A stretch of DNA of 35,676 bases. Origin: CAXRDE01 sp964229355 (GTDB lineage: Bacteria; Cyanobacteriota; Sericytochromatia; UBA7694). Shown in pieces: positions 16,024 through 25,275 of this stretch. How positions within the stretch are numbered: the first letter of the stretch is position 1; each line of letters begins with the position of its first letter. The notes below the pieces were generated by a model, which saw only the letters and a program-made list of their open reading frames with translations, made no database searches and was not told where the DNA came from. The stretch covers positions 1-35,676 of the forward strand of contig CAXRDE010000013.1 in assembly GCA_964229355.1 (NCBI GenBank). The letters run 5' to 3'. Made by a program: the position numbers and the translations under genes.

Positions 16024-17679
16024 CTAAGCTGTCAGGGTTTGCCAGCGGACGTCGCTGTGCAAGGGCAGTAGGTCAGTGTCTGTTTGAATGTCTTCCAGAG
16101 GCAGTGCATAAGGAGAGGCTAAATGCTGGTGTAAAAAGCCAAAGGCCGTCTCGATATCTTCGCGCCCACAAGCCAGACAGGCCAGGTCATAGGCTGCATA
16201 GCCAGGAAGGTAACTTTCGATGCGCTCAAAGTCCGTCTGGGCTTGCGCCAGATCCTGTTTTTCGAGCACATAAAAGAAGCCGCGAAAATACAGGGCCCGA
16301 ATCAAGAGATCCTCGGGGTCTGCCTGGGCGGGGGCCGGGTGTTCTGCAATGATCTGGCCAAAGGTTTTCTCGGCCAGTGCGATTTTACCCCCCTGTTGAT
16401 AACACAGGGCCAGCTTGAGTAAAAACTCACCGGTTTGTGAGACCTCTATATGGCCCTGCAAATGCCGCACAATGTCGCGATAGGCCTGAATGGCACGGGT
16501 AAAGTCACCTTGCTGTTCGAGCATGCGCGCCCGTCCGGCTGCTGCTTGAAGCCAGTGTGTCTGCTGCGGTGCCTGTTGTCCCTGAGCGGCGGCCCGTAGC
16601 GCAAACTGGTAATAATCCAAAGCCAGGGAAGCATGGTGATGGTTTTCACACAGTTCAGCAGCGGCCAGCAAGGGCAGTGTGAGCTGTTCTTGAGACAGCA
16701 CGTTAGGTTGAGACTCCAGAGCCACCACGAGGGGCTTGAGGGCTTCACTGGCCATCAGTCCTTCTTCGGTGCTGTGTTTAAACAGGCTTGCTAAGGCCAT
16801 GAGCAGATACATGATCTTTTGGGTCAGGCTTTTGCTTTTTTCGGCCAGTTTGTTATAAATTTTGCTGGCGCTTTCAAATTCACCACAGGCCGTGGCCAAC
16901 TGGGCTTCGAAGTGCTGCAAAGGTTTGACCAGTTGATCGGCCTCAGACAAAGGCAAGTATTGCCAGTCATGGCGTGCGGTTTGCAGGCTTCGCCGGGCGG
17001 CTTCCGTATCCCCTTGCTCCAGTTGAAGCTGGCCCAAATCTAGCCAGTCTTTGACCAAATTTTCATTAATGTCTTGCTGCAATAAAAGCTGCTGATACTT
17101 CATGGAGTGCCGCAGATCTTGCAGTGCCAGTTCAACTTTTTGTTGTTTACGGTGCACCTGCCCCCGTTGCTGATAAGCGGTCATGAGACTGTTGAGCAGG
17201 GCCGGGGTCTGAAGCGGATGCAGGCTGCGCAAGAGCTCAATGGACTCAGAATAATAACGAAGGGCGGTGTCGTGATGCTCGCGCTGCTGCTCTAACCAGG
17301 CCATGTTCATATAGGCCAGGCCGCGCATGCGTACCTGGTCAATATCGTGGAGCTCATAAAAGGCCTGGCTGTTGTCGAGCAGATACTGATAGGCTTTTAA
17401 GGCTGCCTCATAATCGTTGAGGGCCGTATAAATTTCGGCGTAGAGGGTCATAACGCTCAGGCTTTCGCTGGGCGCTTCTTGCTGTAGAATACGCAGGGCT
17501 TCCTGAGATTGGCCTTGCTCATGACGTCGACGGGCCTGGGTTACGCGAGCGCTTTGCCAGTCTGGCGGTGAAATACGCAGGCTTTTGCGTAAGGCAATGT
17601 CTAAGTTATGGGGATCTTGCGCCAAAAATTGTCCCCGTGTGCGGGAGCGTTTGGAGGCATGTAGGCCAGCGTGAATCAT
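16024..17679 (-). CDS. TPR-repeat protein
   Basis: This 551-aa, mostly helical protein is built from tetratricopeptide-like pairs over its whole length. Examples are the segments near residues 50-110 (EALRILQQEAPSES and on), 120-165, 195-240, and 330-480 with Tyr/Ala-rich helix spacing. It has no signal peptide, membrane segment or catalytic motif, so a cytoplasmic scaffold or regulatory role is likely. A GAGG Shine-Dalgarno lies 6 nt before the ATG at 17679, and a TATTAT box is at 17703-17708. The glycine-zipper gene lies just upstream in the same orientation with a 69-bp gap. Partners are unknown. Confidence 0.8.
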   Translation of the reverse strand: MIHAGLHASKRSRTRGQFLAQDPHNLDIALRKSLRISPPDWQSARVTQARRRHEQGQSQEALRILQQEAPSESLSVMTLYAEIYTALNDYEAALKAYQYLLDNSQAFYELHDIDQVRMRGLAYMNMAWLEQQREHHDTALRYYSESIELLRSLHPLQTPALLNSLMTAYQQRGQVHRKQQKVELALQDLRHSMKYQQLLLQQDINENLVKDWLDLGQLQLEQGDTEAARRSLQTARHDWQYLPLSEADQLVKPLQHFEAQLATACGEFESASKIYNKLAEKSKSLTQKIMYLLMALASLFKHSTEEGLMASEALKPLVVALESQPNVLSQEQLTLPLLAAAELCENHHHASLALDYYQFALRAAAQGQQAPQQTHWLQAAAGRARMLEQQGDFTRAIQAYRDIVRHLQGHIEVSQTGEFLLKLALCYQQGGKIALAEKTFGQIIAEHPAPAQADPEDLLIRALYFRGFFYVLEKQDLAQAQTDFERIESYLPGYAAYDLACLACGREDIETAFGFLHQHLASPYALPLEDIQTDTDLLPLHSDVRWQTLTA

Positions 17680-17748
17680 GGTTTACCTCAGGTCATGGGT
17701 TCATAATATCTTATACCCATTTTCGTGAGAAAACAAACCGCAGGGAGA

Positions 17749-18276
17749 TTATTTTGTGGCGGCGGTAGCAAAACCACTGATGGCACCGGCCACGGCGCCG
17801 GGAATGGCCATAAAGCCTGCGTTCATCAGGCCGTGTCCACCCATGAATTTGGCCATAACAAATCCGCTGGCAGCACCGGCTACAGCACCCAATCCTGCAC
17901 CTGCTGCAGTCGAGCTGATCTTACCGTCTAAAAACTTGTCCACCACAAACCCGGCACTGGCACCGGCCAGGACCCCGGCCCCGGCCCCGGCGGCTGCACC
18001 AATGGCAACACCGTTAGCGGGGTTTACGGTGGGCAAGAGTTTGCCAAACAGCGCACCGGCAACAATGCCGGTACCGGTGCCCACCAGAGCTCCAGTGCCA
18101 ATATTTTGCAAGCGACTTTTTTGAGCCTGTGTTCCAATGCGTACGCTATCGCCCAGAGACAGGCCGCTTTTTTTTGTTTGCTGTGCGGCGGTATCTGCTG
18201 CCCGGGTCTGAGTCGGCGCTTTGGCAAGGGGCTGGGACAGAATGGGTTGCGTAGAAAGGGAACGAATAGCAGGCAT
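17749..18276 (-). CDS. Glycine-zipper protein
   Basis: This 175-aa protein has a polar first half (Gln/Thr/Lys-rich, no clear signal peptide). Three blocks rich in GxxxG/AxxxG spacing follow: TGALVGTGTGIVAGALFG, AIGAAAGAGAGVLAGASAG and AGLGAVAGAASGFVMAKF. A final hydrophobic block, AIPGAVAGAISGF, comes last. Such glycine zippers form tightly packed membrane helices or oligomers. The function is unknown. The start has a good AGGAG Shine-Dalgarno 7-8 nt upstream. The upstream region carries a GATAAT box (18310-18315) and a pair of 16-bp direct repeats. The TPR gene follows it. Confidence 0.75.
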   Translation of the reverse strand: MPAIRSLSTQPILSQPLAKAPTQTRAADTAAQQTKKSGLSLGDSVRIGTQAQKSRLQNIGTGALVGTGTGIVAGALFGKLLPTVNPANGVAIGAAAGAGAGVLAGASAGFVVDKFLDGKISSTAAGAGLGAVAGAASGFVMAKFMGGHGLMNAGFMAIPGAVAGAISGFATAATK

Positions 18277-18326
18277 GGCAGACTCCTGGGATAAGATTAA
18301 CTTGAGGTTATTATCCGGGGGTTTAG

Positions 18327-18368
18327 ATTAAACTTTACTTAAAAACACAAAAATTAAACTTTGCTTAA
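18327..18368. repeat. Pair of 16-bp direct repeats upstream of the glycine-zipper gene
   Basis: ATTAAACTTTACTTAA at 18327-18342 and ATTAAACTTTGCTTAA at 18353-18368 differ at one base. They start 26 bp apart, in the intergenic region between the divergent glycine-zipper and lysozyme-like genes. They sit just upstream of a GATAAT -10-like box on the minus strand, a position that fits an activator or repressor site. This is a candidate operator only. Confidence 0.5.
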
Positions 18369-18494
18369 CCAAAAATTAATCTTATAAAGGGGTTAATTTA
18401 AAGCTTTGACGACAGTTTTAGACGCCTCGTCCGATAAACCCCACAAGACAGGGGCCTTTGACACACTACACAAGGAAAGCGCGGTTTTATTTAC

Positions 18495-19463
18495 ATGGCG
18501 AGAATCCAGTCACTGGGCCTCCAATCTCCACAGGAATTATGGAAGAAATCACAGCAGAATGCGGTGCCGTCCGTTACACCACCCATCGTCAACCCAGCCC
18601 AGAGTAGTGTTTCTCAACTGGCGCAACCCTGGATGGCAGCAGATGGTCTATTAACACTCCCTCTGGCCCGGGGCGGAGCTGCCACGCAAATTCAGTTCAT
18701 GGGAGATGCTACTGAGCCCCCCCCTCCAAAGGCTGAAGTCGCCCCTGCCAAAATTTATCAGCGCGCTAAAAATCACGATGACAAAGCCTTTGTGCCCCGC
18801 TATTCTCTCATGGCTTATCACGAGTCAGGACAGTATCGGAAAGCCAATGACCCTTACGCAGTGGGGGCGATCAGCAATCCCACACGGGCACAAGACAAAG
18901 GGGGTAAAACTTATGGTACCTACCAATTTGAAACCTATGTGTATCGTGATGGCTCAAAACGTTCTGAAAACCATGTAGAAAACAGTACCCTGATGCGTTT
19001 TTTAAAGGACCCTAAAAACCCCTTTGGCGCGGATTTACTTGCCATAGCCCGTAAAGAGGGAGTGGCTTCATCGGCTTTTGATAAAGCCTGGAAGTCCCTG
19101 GCAGAAAAACAAAATAAAGCCTTTGGTCTGGCCCAGGAAAATTTTGTAGAAGCTGACACAAAAAAGCGCGTGGAAAGCTTCTTTAAGCGGGCCAATATTT
19201 CTCCGGAAATGCAAGCCCGTCCCGAAGTCAGAGATATTGTGCTGGGAACCACCAATCAATTTGGCAGCGCAGATAAAATGGCTGACCATCTCAAGGCCTT
19301 ACAGAAATCCCAAAAGCGTCCGCTGACCGTCAAGGAAATTGGGGTGGCCCTGTCGGACTACAAATTGGCCCGCATTCCCACCCTCTTCAAAAGCTCTCCC
19401 AAAGCGTGGGCGGGTGTTAGAAGTCGCTTCAACGCAGAAAAAGCCTTTTTTCAAAAGCTATAG
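18495..19463 (+). CDS. Lysozyme-like protein (VgrG3-C/endolysin-type, putative)
   Basis: This 322-aa protein has a disordered Pro/Gln-rich first ~80 residues and then a domain with HESG (Glu110-Ser-Gly). A KTYGTYQF motif follows at 138-145. An E-S-G followed by a G-x-YGTYQ segment is a hallmark of lysozyme-like peptidoglycan hydrolases such as the VgrG3 C-terminal domain and some endolysins. Glu110 would be the catalytic acid. No signal peptide is evident, so how it would reach the wall is unclear. No phage structural genes are nearby. It is divergent from the glycine-zipper gene and convergent with jetC (17 bp between stops). There is no good Shine-Dalgarno at the ATG. The fold assignment is by motif only. 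Confidence 0.55.
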   Translation: MARIQSLGLQSPQELWKKSQQNAVPSVTPPIVNPAQSSVSQLAQPWMAADGLLTLPLARGGAATQIQFMGDATEPPPPKAEVAPAKIYQRAKNHDDKAFVPRYSLMAYHESGQYRKANDPYAVGAISNPTRAQDKGGKTYGTYQFETYVYRDGSKRSENHVENSTLMRFLKDPKNPFGADLLAIARKEGVASSAFDKAWKSLAEKQNKAFGLAQENFVEADTKKRVESFFKRANISPEMQARPEVRDIVLGTTNQFGSADKMADHLKALQKSQKRPLTVKEIGVALSDYKLARIPTLFKSSPKAWAGVRSRFNAEKAFFQKL

Positions 19464-19480
19464 GCGTTAAATCACCCGTC

Positions 19481-22400
19481 CTAGCTCATAATCTGAGCAA
19501 TGGTTTGCCACTCGTTGCGGCGGTTCTGAAACTCCACAATGGGCATATCCAGCAGGTGTGAGCTTTGGTTGCTGCGGCGGTAGACAAAGTGTACCGATGA
19601 GATATAAGGCTCAACGATATGGGTTTTGTCGTTGGGGGTGACCACCAGCAATTGCAGGTGCAATTGTTTACACAGGTCCATCAAATAGGTGGCTTTTTCG
19701 TCATCCTGGTTTGAGAAGGACTCGTCTACTGCAATAAAGCGGAAGGACTGGCTGGGGTCTGTTTGTTGTTCAGATTCGGCAATGCCAAATTGATAGGCAA
19801 TGGCAGAACCCAAAATGGTATAGGTCAACTGGGCCTTTTCACCTCCCGAGAGCTCACCCATGCTGCGGTACACCTTCATGGGCTTTTGCGACTCACGGAA
19901 GAACTCTTCGGCATAGTATTCGTTCCAACGGCGCACGTCGGTAACTTGTTTTTTCCAGTGTTCTTCGGTATCGAGTTTTTCGATCAGGGTGCGAATGGCC
20001 TCAAAGCTCTCTTTGAGGTTGTCCAGGGCATAAATACCTTCGTTTTCAGCCACCGGGACCCAGGCGTCGAGCATTTCTTTAAAGGTCAAAATGGAAGGCG
20101 ACGTGGATTTTACGGACTGCAATTGAATGTAGGTCAGGGGCAGGTTGCGGAAGTTGATTTTATGCAGTGAAGCATTGAGCTCTTCAATGGTTTTGAGCAT
20201 TTTTTGTTCCCGCTGATAAAAGCTCTCTCTAAAGTCCGCCATTTTTTGGATCATGTGGGTGGTGAGATAGCGTTCAAACTCGCGGGTATATGAGGGCAAG
20301 TCGTCTTCTTTGAGCTGCTTGTAGAAATTGAGATAGTCCTCAATATACGCGATGTCTTCGGGCAGCTTATAGGTTTCAGAGGCCCAGTCCGGAAAGCGCG
20401 CCAACATTTCTTTGTCGGGGCGTTTAAAGGTCATCATGGCCCGCTCTAACTGGCGACGGGTGCTTTCTAAGCGCTGGTTAAACTCTTGAATGCGGCGGTC
20501 CATGTCCTCTTTGAGGGCCCGAGACAGCAGCGCCACGTTATCGAGACGCAAAGACTGCAACTGCTCACCAAAACGTTGGGCAAAGTCCGCTTGCAGGGCC
20601 TGAAGCTGGTCCACGGGAACGGCTTCGCCGTCAATGCGGGCGTGTTTGAGCAATAACTGGGCTTCTTCGAGCTGATTGCGATAATCTTGAATGCCCGTTT
20701 GCAGCTCTTGTTCCCGGCGCAAATAGCCGGTGCGCTCCTGGTCCAGGGCACTGATCTTTTCTGCGTAGGTGTCAATCTGGCCTTGCAGGCTTTGCAGGTC
20801 TCCGGCACTGTTTTCGAGGTTGAGCTGTTGCTGGTACAGGTGCTCCAGGCGATCGGCAATGCTTTCCCAATCAATGCTCTCAAAGCTTTTTACTTCTTCC
20901 AGCTTGGCGATGTTGCGCAAATGCCAGTCTTGCTGATCTTGTTGTTCTTGCAGCTCTTTTTGGGTTTTGAGGCAGGCTTCGACGCTGGCCTGTTCCCGGT
21001 GAATATCGGCCACAATGTGATCCACTTTACCGGTATTGCTCCAGCCCAGCACGTACTGGCTGCGGCCATGACCCCGGGCACTGTCGTCTTTTTCGTGGCG
21101 AGAGGCGGCTTTGATCAGACCCTCGCGGGTAATGGCCTTGCGGTAGGTTTCAAACTCGCCCAGGGTGTCGGCACACAAGAAGTCGTAGGTGCTTAACACC
21201 TGGTCTTTGACCCAGGCGCTGTACTGGGACTCGGGGTGAAACATGAGTTTGTTCACCAGCGATTTGGGCGGCGCAAAAACGCGGCCTTCGGAGAGGTAAT
21301 TGTCGGGCACCTTGTGGTACACCAGGCGGGTGCCCAGGTTGACGCGGTTGACGTAGCTGTTGACCTCAGAGTAATGGCTCTCGGGAACAATCAAGCGCAG
21401 GGCAAAACCGCGCAGCAGTTTTTCGATGACCGCTTCCCAGTCATGGGCATCGGCCTTGACCTGAATCAGCTCGGCAATAAAGGGCAATTGGTCGGGACGA
21501 ATACCTAAGTGACGGGCGATTTCTTCGCGCACTTCGGCCACCCGACCGGTGATATTGTTCTTTTGTTGGCTGAGCTGCTGGATTTCATTCTGACGCAGTT
21601 TAATATTGCCAATGTGCTCTTCCATATCGCGTTGGCTTTGAAAGCCTTTTTGGGCCAACTCGCGGCGCAGGCTTTGTATGTCGTTATTGCGCTCCTGGCA
21701 GCGGCGCAGGTTCTTTTGAAAGGTGTTTTCGTCGGGGTTTTCGGCCACGTCTAAAGCCCGGGCCAGCACGTTATAGCGATTCAGAGCTTCCTGGCGCTGC
21801 TTTTTTTGTTCTTCGAGCTGTTCAATTTGACGGGTTAGCAACACCAGCTCCTGTCCGGTTTCGTTGCTCTGCATGGCCCGTGCCAGACTTTCTTTGTCGG
21901 CGCGGTGCTGCTCTAATTTGTCGTTGATGCCCTCAATTTGCTGGCGCACCGCTTCGACGGCTTCGCGAGATTTTTCGATGTGTTGTTGCAATTCTTCGCT
22001 GCGGCGGCTGGCAAAGTACAGATCGGCGATCTGGCGATCGCGACGCCAATTCACCAGAGAGCCTTCTAACACAGAAACGGTTTCCGCCAGGGCCTTGACG
22101 GGCTCCAGCATTTCCAGCTGTTTTTCGGCTTTGTCCATGGCATTTTTGGCGTTAAGCAAAAGCTTGTAGGTGCCTTTGAGGTTATCAAAGATATCTCGGG
22201 TGTCGCCTGCTTCCAGCATATTGTCGCGAATAAACACATTCAAATCGCCCAGGACCTTGATCCCGACGGTCTGGTTAAAGAGGGTGAGTGCTTTGGGGGA
22301 ACGCATGCCAAAGACCCGCATCATGCGCCGTGAATACTTGCTGGCGGCATCAAAAAACTCAATGGTGTCTTTGTGGTCCCGCGGCGGGTATTTTTGTTTG

Positions 22401-22957
22401 AGATCCCGCTTCCATTGGCCCCGGGGGTCAAAGGGGGTCAAATCTTCGGCAATGGTCAGGGCTTCATAGGCAATGACCCAGGCTTTTTTGAGGTCCTGGT
22501 TGCTAAACCAGCGGCACTGGGCCAGGGTTACAAATTGGCCTTTGGCGTTGCCAAAGCAGGCCAACAGCACCGAGTAGGTGTTGTTTTTGTCTTTGCGTAA
22601 CTTTTGGGCAGTGGAGTAGGTGCGGCCCGCTTCTTGAATATTGCCGTAATGCCCCATCACATAAGATTCTTCAGAGCGCTCGGTTTTCTTTTCGGCTCCT
22701 GAAGATTGGTTGTAAAAGCGGTATTTGCTTTCGGGCACGAGTAGGGTGAGCATGGCATCGATCAGGGTGGTTTTGCCCGAACCGTTGGCGCCGGTGAGCA
22801 ACGATGAGCGGCCTTCCGGCTTAATCGTATAAATTTGACTGTCGAAGGTGCCCCAGTTAAAGAGCTCCATGTACTGTAAGCGGTAGCCCGCTGGAATGGG
22901 GAGTTCGCTGAGCGCGTGCTCACTTTCGGGTTTGGTTTCTAATTCAAGACTCGACAT
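19481..22957 (-). CDS. jetC: JetC-like SMC ATPase (Wadjet/MksB type, COG4913-like)
   Basis: This 1158-aa SMC-like ATPase is the motor of a Wadjet/MksBEF-type DNA loop-extruding complex. N-terminal Walker A is GANGSGKT (56-63, Lys62). The C-terminal half-domain has the ABC signature LSGGEK (1036-1041) and Walker B FIAVDES (Asp1078, Glu1079). Between them lie long Gln/Glu-rich coiled coils (~270-470 and ~640-830) flanking a hinge-like globular part near 480-620. The start at 22957 follows an AGGACC Shine-Dalgarno and overlaps the end of jetB by 14 nt. It is the last gene of the operon, and no JetD nuclease follows: the next gene is convergent and lysozyme-like. Similarity to JetC is my family recognition from architecture and gene order. 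Confidence 0.9.
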   Translation of the reverse strand: MSSLELETKPESEHALSELPIPAGYRLQYMELFNWGTFDSQIYTIKPEGRSSLLTGANGSGKTTLIDAMLTLLVPESKYRFYNQSSGAEKKTERSEESYVMGHYGNIQEAGRTYSTAQKLRKDKNNTYSVLLACFGNAKGQFVTLAQCRWFSNQDLKKAWVIAYEALTIAEDLTPFDPRGQWKRDLKQKYPPRDHKDTIEFFDAASKYSRRMMRVFGMRSPKALTLFNQTVGIKVLGDLNVFIRDNMLEAGDTRDIFDNLKGTYKLLLNAKNAMDKAEKQLEMLEPVKALAETVSVLEGSLVNWRRDRQIADLYFASRRSEELQQHIEKSREAVEAVRQQIEGINDKLEQHRADKESLARAMQSNETGQELVLLTRQIEQLEEQKKQRQEALNRYNVLARALDVAENPDENTFQKNLRRCQERNNDIQSLRRELAQKGFQSQRDMEEHIGNIKLRQNEIQQLSQQKNNITGRVAEVREEIARHLGIRPDQLPFIAELIQVKADAHDWEAVIEKLLRGFALRLIVPESHYSEVNSYVNRVNLGTRLVYHKVPDNYLSEGRVFAPPKSLVNKLMFHPESQYSAWVKDQVLSTYDFLCADTLGEFETYRKAITREGLIKAASRHEKDDSARGHGRSQYVLGWSNTGKVDHIVADIHREQASVEACLKTQKELQEQQDQQDWHLRNIAKLEEVKSFESIDWESIADRLEHLYQQQLNLENSAGDLQSLQGQIDTYAEKISALDQERTGYLRREQELQTGIQDYRNQLEEAQLLLKHARIDGEAVPVDQLQALQADFAQRFGEQLQSLRLDNVALLSRALKEDMDRRIQEFNQRLESTRRQLERAMMTFKRPDKEMLARFPDWASETYKLPEDIAYIEDYLNFYKQLKEDDLPSYTREFERYLTTHMIQKMADFRESFYQREQKMLKTIEELNASLHKINFRNLPLTYIQLQSVKSTSPSILTFKEMLDAWVPVAENEGIYALDNLKESFEAIRTLIEKLDTEEHWKKQVTDVRRWNEYYAEEFFRESQKPMKVYRSMGELSGGEKAQLTYTILGSAIAYQFGIAESEQQTDPSQSFRFIAVDESFSNQDDEKATYLMDLCKQLHLQLLVVTPNDKTHIVEPYISSVHFVYRRSNQSSHLLDMPIVEFQNRRNEWQTIAQIMS

Positions 22958-23693
22958 GGTGCTCTAAGGTCCTCCGGATATCTTCTAGTACGTCGCCACC
23001 AATTTTGGCTTTGAGAATGCGGCGCACTTCATACAGACGCTCCTCGGGCTGAGGCACATCCTGGATGAGCTTTAAAAAGCCCATGTCCATGACCTGGCGA
23101 ATATAGCGATCGAGCTGTTTTAAGAGCTTCACTTTATTGGCGCTTTCCTGAAAAAACAGCTCCAGTTCGTCGCGGATTTTTTGGTGGCTCACGAAGCAAG
23201 CGGGTGAGGTGGTGTCTTGTAGCTCATAATCTTCTAAAATTTCGCGCAGTAGCACCAGCAGCAGGGTGACCTCATAAGAGAGACTGGTGCGCTTCACCAG
23301 ACCGATGGTGCGTCCGGTGTCGTCCAGTTCCAACTGCTTTAAAAAGGCAAAGCCTTCCCGTTGGTCAATAATGACCTCTAAACCAATGCGGGCAAAGTAG
23401 TCCATAATGGGCAAGCGATGCTCCAGCAAGCTTTCCCAGATTTTTTCGCTCTCGTAGATTTCAGAGCTGAGAAGGCGTACAATCACAGTGGCGTAAGGCT
23501 CCACGTTTTGCTCCTGAGGGGTCAGGGGTTTGGCCTGGCTCTCTTCAAAGGACTGCTCATAGAGTGCCTCTGAAATGTCCTCGGGAATTTCTTCGGGCTC
23601 TGGGGGTGGGTTTTTCCAGAGGGGGACAATATTATTGGGGGTGTTCACGGGCGCATTTCCGGGATAATCTTTCATGGCTAACATTTCATTCAT
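22944..23693 (-). CDS. jetB: JetB-like KITE subunit (DUF4194)
   Basis: This 249-aa protein matches the DUF4194 family (JetB/MksE-like winged-helix KITE subunit). A Pro/Glu-rich N-terminal tail (~20-60) is followed by helical winged-helix material. The family-typical stretch LSYEVTLLLVLLREILEDY is near residues 137-155. KITE dimers bind the kleisin and DNA in SMC complexes. The ATG at 23693 overlaps the jetA stop as ATGA, and the 3' end overlaps jetC by 14 nt, so the three subunits are translationally coupled and probably made in fixed ratio. Internal ATGs at codons 4 and 7 are possible starts. Confidence 0.85.
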   Translation of the reverse strand: MNEMLAMKDYPGNAPVNTPNNIVPLWKNPPPEPEEIPEDISEALYEQSFEESQAKPLTPQEQNVEPYATVIVRLLSSEIYESEKIWESLLEHRLPIMDYFARIGLEVIIDQREGFAFLKQLELDDTGRTIGLVKRTSLSYEVTLLLVLLREILEDYELQDTTSPACFVSHQKIRDELELFFQESANKVKLLKQLDRYIRQVMDMGFLKLIQDVPQPEERLYEVRRILKAKIGGDVLEDIRRTLEHHVES

Positions 23694-25147
23694 GGTTTAT
23701 GGAACCTCACTTCGGGCATGAGTAGGGCCCGCTTCTTTTCGTAGTCAAAAGGAATGAGCATGGTGTTCTTTTCGTTGACGCCTTCGCGGCGTGCAGACAT
23801 GTGTAAATAGGCAAAAACTTCGGGCAGGCCCTGCTGAATGGGATGGTTGCGTACCAGCTCGGTCAGGCTGACACCGGGGTTCTCGTCGAGCATGCGCTCC
23901 ACGCGGGCTCGCAATTGGTCTTTGTCCACATAAAAGGCGTTGAACAGGTAGTCCAGCACCTCGGGGGGCTCACTGAAGTCGTCGGGCTCCAGTTCAGGCT
24001 GTTCCAGGTCTACAAACTCCTGGGGCTCCAGCGAGAGTTTGCGTTCCATGGGCAAGAAAATATGGGGGCGCAACTCAATTTCAAAAAAGTTTTCCTCACT
24101 AAAGTCCTGGTTCGCCAGTTTGACGGCTAGCTCTTTAATGCGCGAGAAGGTCTCTTTCATTTTGCGGGATTCATGGGGATCTTTGTCCACAATGATACGG
24201 CTGAGGCGCTCCGCCATGCGGTCGTTGCTCTCTAATACCTTTTGTGCCGCCTGGTGCAAATAGGTGCGTAAATGCTTTAAAAAGGCGTCTTTGTGGTCAA
24301 TGGCGCGCTCGTCGAGTAGACCGTAGACCTTTTCGGTCAGGGCTTGCAATTCTTCTTGACCCGAAGTCACCAGTAAAAAGTCCCAAAAAGCGTAGAAGCT
24401 TTTGCCCTGATCAGTGGACTTGAGGGCGTCTAAGGCGTCAAAGGCATAGCGCAGAATTTGCCCTTTGCCGCCGCGCAATTCCATATGGCGGTGGTAAATG
24501 TCGCGGGTGAGTTCTCGGAAATTGCCTTCGACCTCGCGGAAGTCAGAGAGCAATTGTTGCGCCAGGCGATTGACCTCTTGAAAGCGGGATTTGATCTGGT
24601 AATCGTCGAAGGTGTAGACTTCCTGGCTCTGCTGAATGCGATCCATTTCTTGTTCAATTTTGGCTTTTTTAAGGGCCAATTCTTGCAGGCGGCTGTCGGG
24701 GTTTGCGTTGGTGTTTTCTACCAGATCCCGCAGGCGGTTAATAATGTCTTTCATGCGGGACTCGGTGCCCACAAACTCGCGTTTTTTCAGGGTGTCGAGC
24801 CATTGCAGGGCCTTTTCGCTCTCGGGGGTGAGCTCATAGAGCACGGCGCCTTCTAAATCCAGGTCATTGCGCAAATAGCCCTGATCGGTCCAGCGCTTTA
24901 CAAATTGCTTGGCTTTGGCTTCAAAATAAGAGAGCTGGGTGTTTTCATGACCTTCACTCACCTCTAAAAAGTCAATGTCTTCTAAGAAGTTGGCCAGCCG
25001 CTCAATCAGGTCTGATTCAGGCAGGACGAGAATGTTTTCTTCTCGCAGACTGTGAAAGAAGCCCAGGATCATGGGGGCATGATCGCTCCTGAATAGACGA
25101 ACAGCTTCAGAGGTCTGAAACAGCTCATGAATTTCACTATAATGCAT
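23690..25147 (-). CDS. jetA: JetA-like kleisin subunit (DUF3375)
   Basis: This 485-aa protein matches DUF3375, the JetA/MksF-type kleisin of Wadjet I systems. The N-terminal winged-helix part begins with ALRLF-like SEAVRLFRSDHAPMILGFF and continues through RWTDQGYLR, then ELTPESEKALQWLDTL. A long helical segment (~150-300) follows and a C-terminal region ends with IPFDYEKKR. Kleisins bridge the two SMC heads. It heads the operon. Its ATG at 25147 lacks a clear Shine-Dalgarno, and a candidate promoter is found about 125 nt upstream. It is followed by jetB with a 4-nt overlap. Confidence 0.9.
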   Translation of the reverse strand: MHYSEIHELFQTSEAVRLFRSDHAPMILGFFHSLREENILVLPESDLIERLANFLEDIDFLEVSEGHENTQLSYFEAKAKQFVKRWTDQGYLRNDLDLEGAVLYELTPESEKALQWLDTLKKREFVGTESRMKDIINRLRDLVENTNANPDSRLQELALKKAKIEQEMDRIQQSQEVYTFDDYQIKSRFQEVNRLAQQLLSDFREVEGNFRELTRDIYHRHMELRGGKGQILRYAFDALDALKSTDQGKSFYAFWDFLLVTSGQEELQALTEKVYGLLDERAIDHKDAFLKHLRTYLHQAAQKVLESNDRMAERLSRIIVDKDPHESRKMKETFSRIKELAVKLANQDFSEENFFEIELRPHIFLPMERKLSLEPQEFVDLEQPELEPDDFSEPPEVLDYLFNAFYVDKDQLRARVERMLDENPGVSLTELVRNHPIQQGLPEVFAYLHMSARREGVNEKNTMLIPFDYEKKRALLMPEVRFHKP

Positions 25148-25275
25148 ACTTACCGCAAATTATCAAAATTAAACAAACACAAGGTCTTCGGGTCTTACAA
25201 GGTTAAGATTAGTTTAGCTTACCGGGGATCTGCTGTCCAAGACATTGATCACAAGTTTTTTTGAAGCCTGTTTAA

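Noticed and set aside
20687..21196. 169-codon plus-strand open frame
   Set aside because: It is antisense to the coiled-coil part of jetC and has no motif or start signal.
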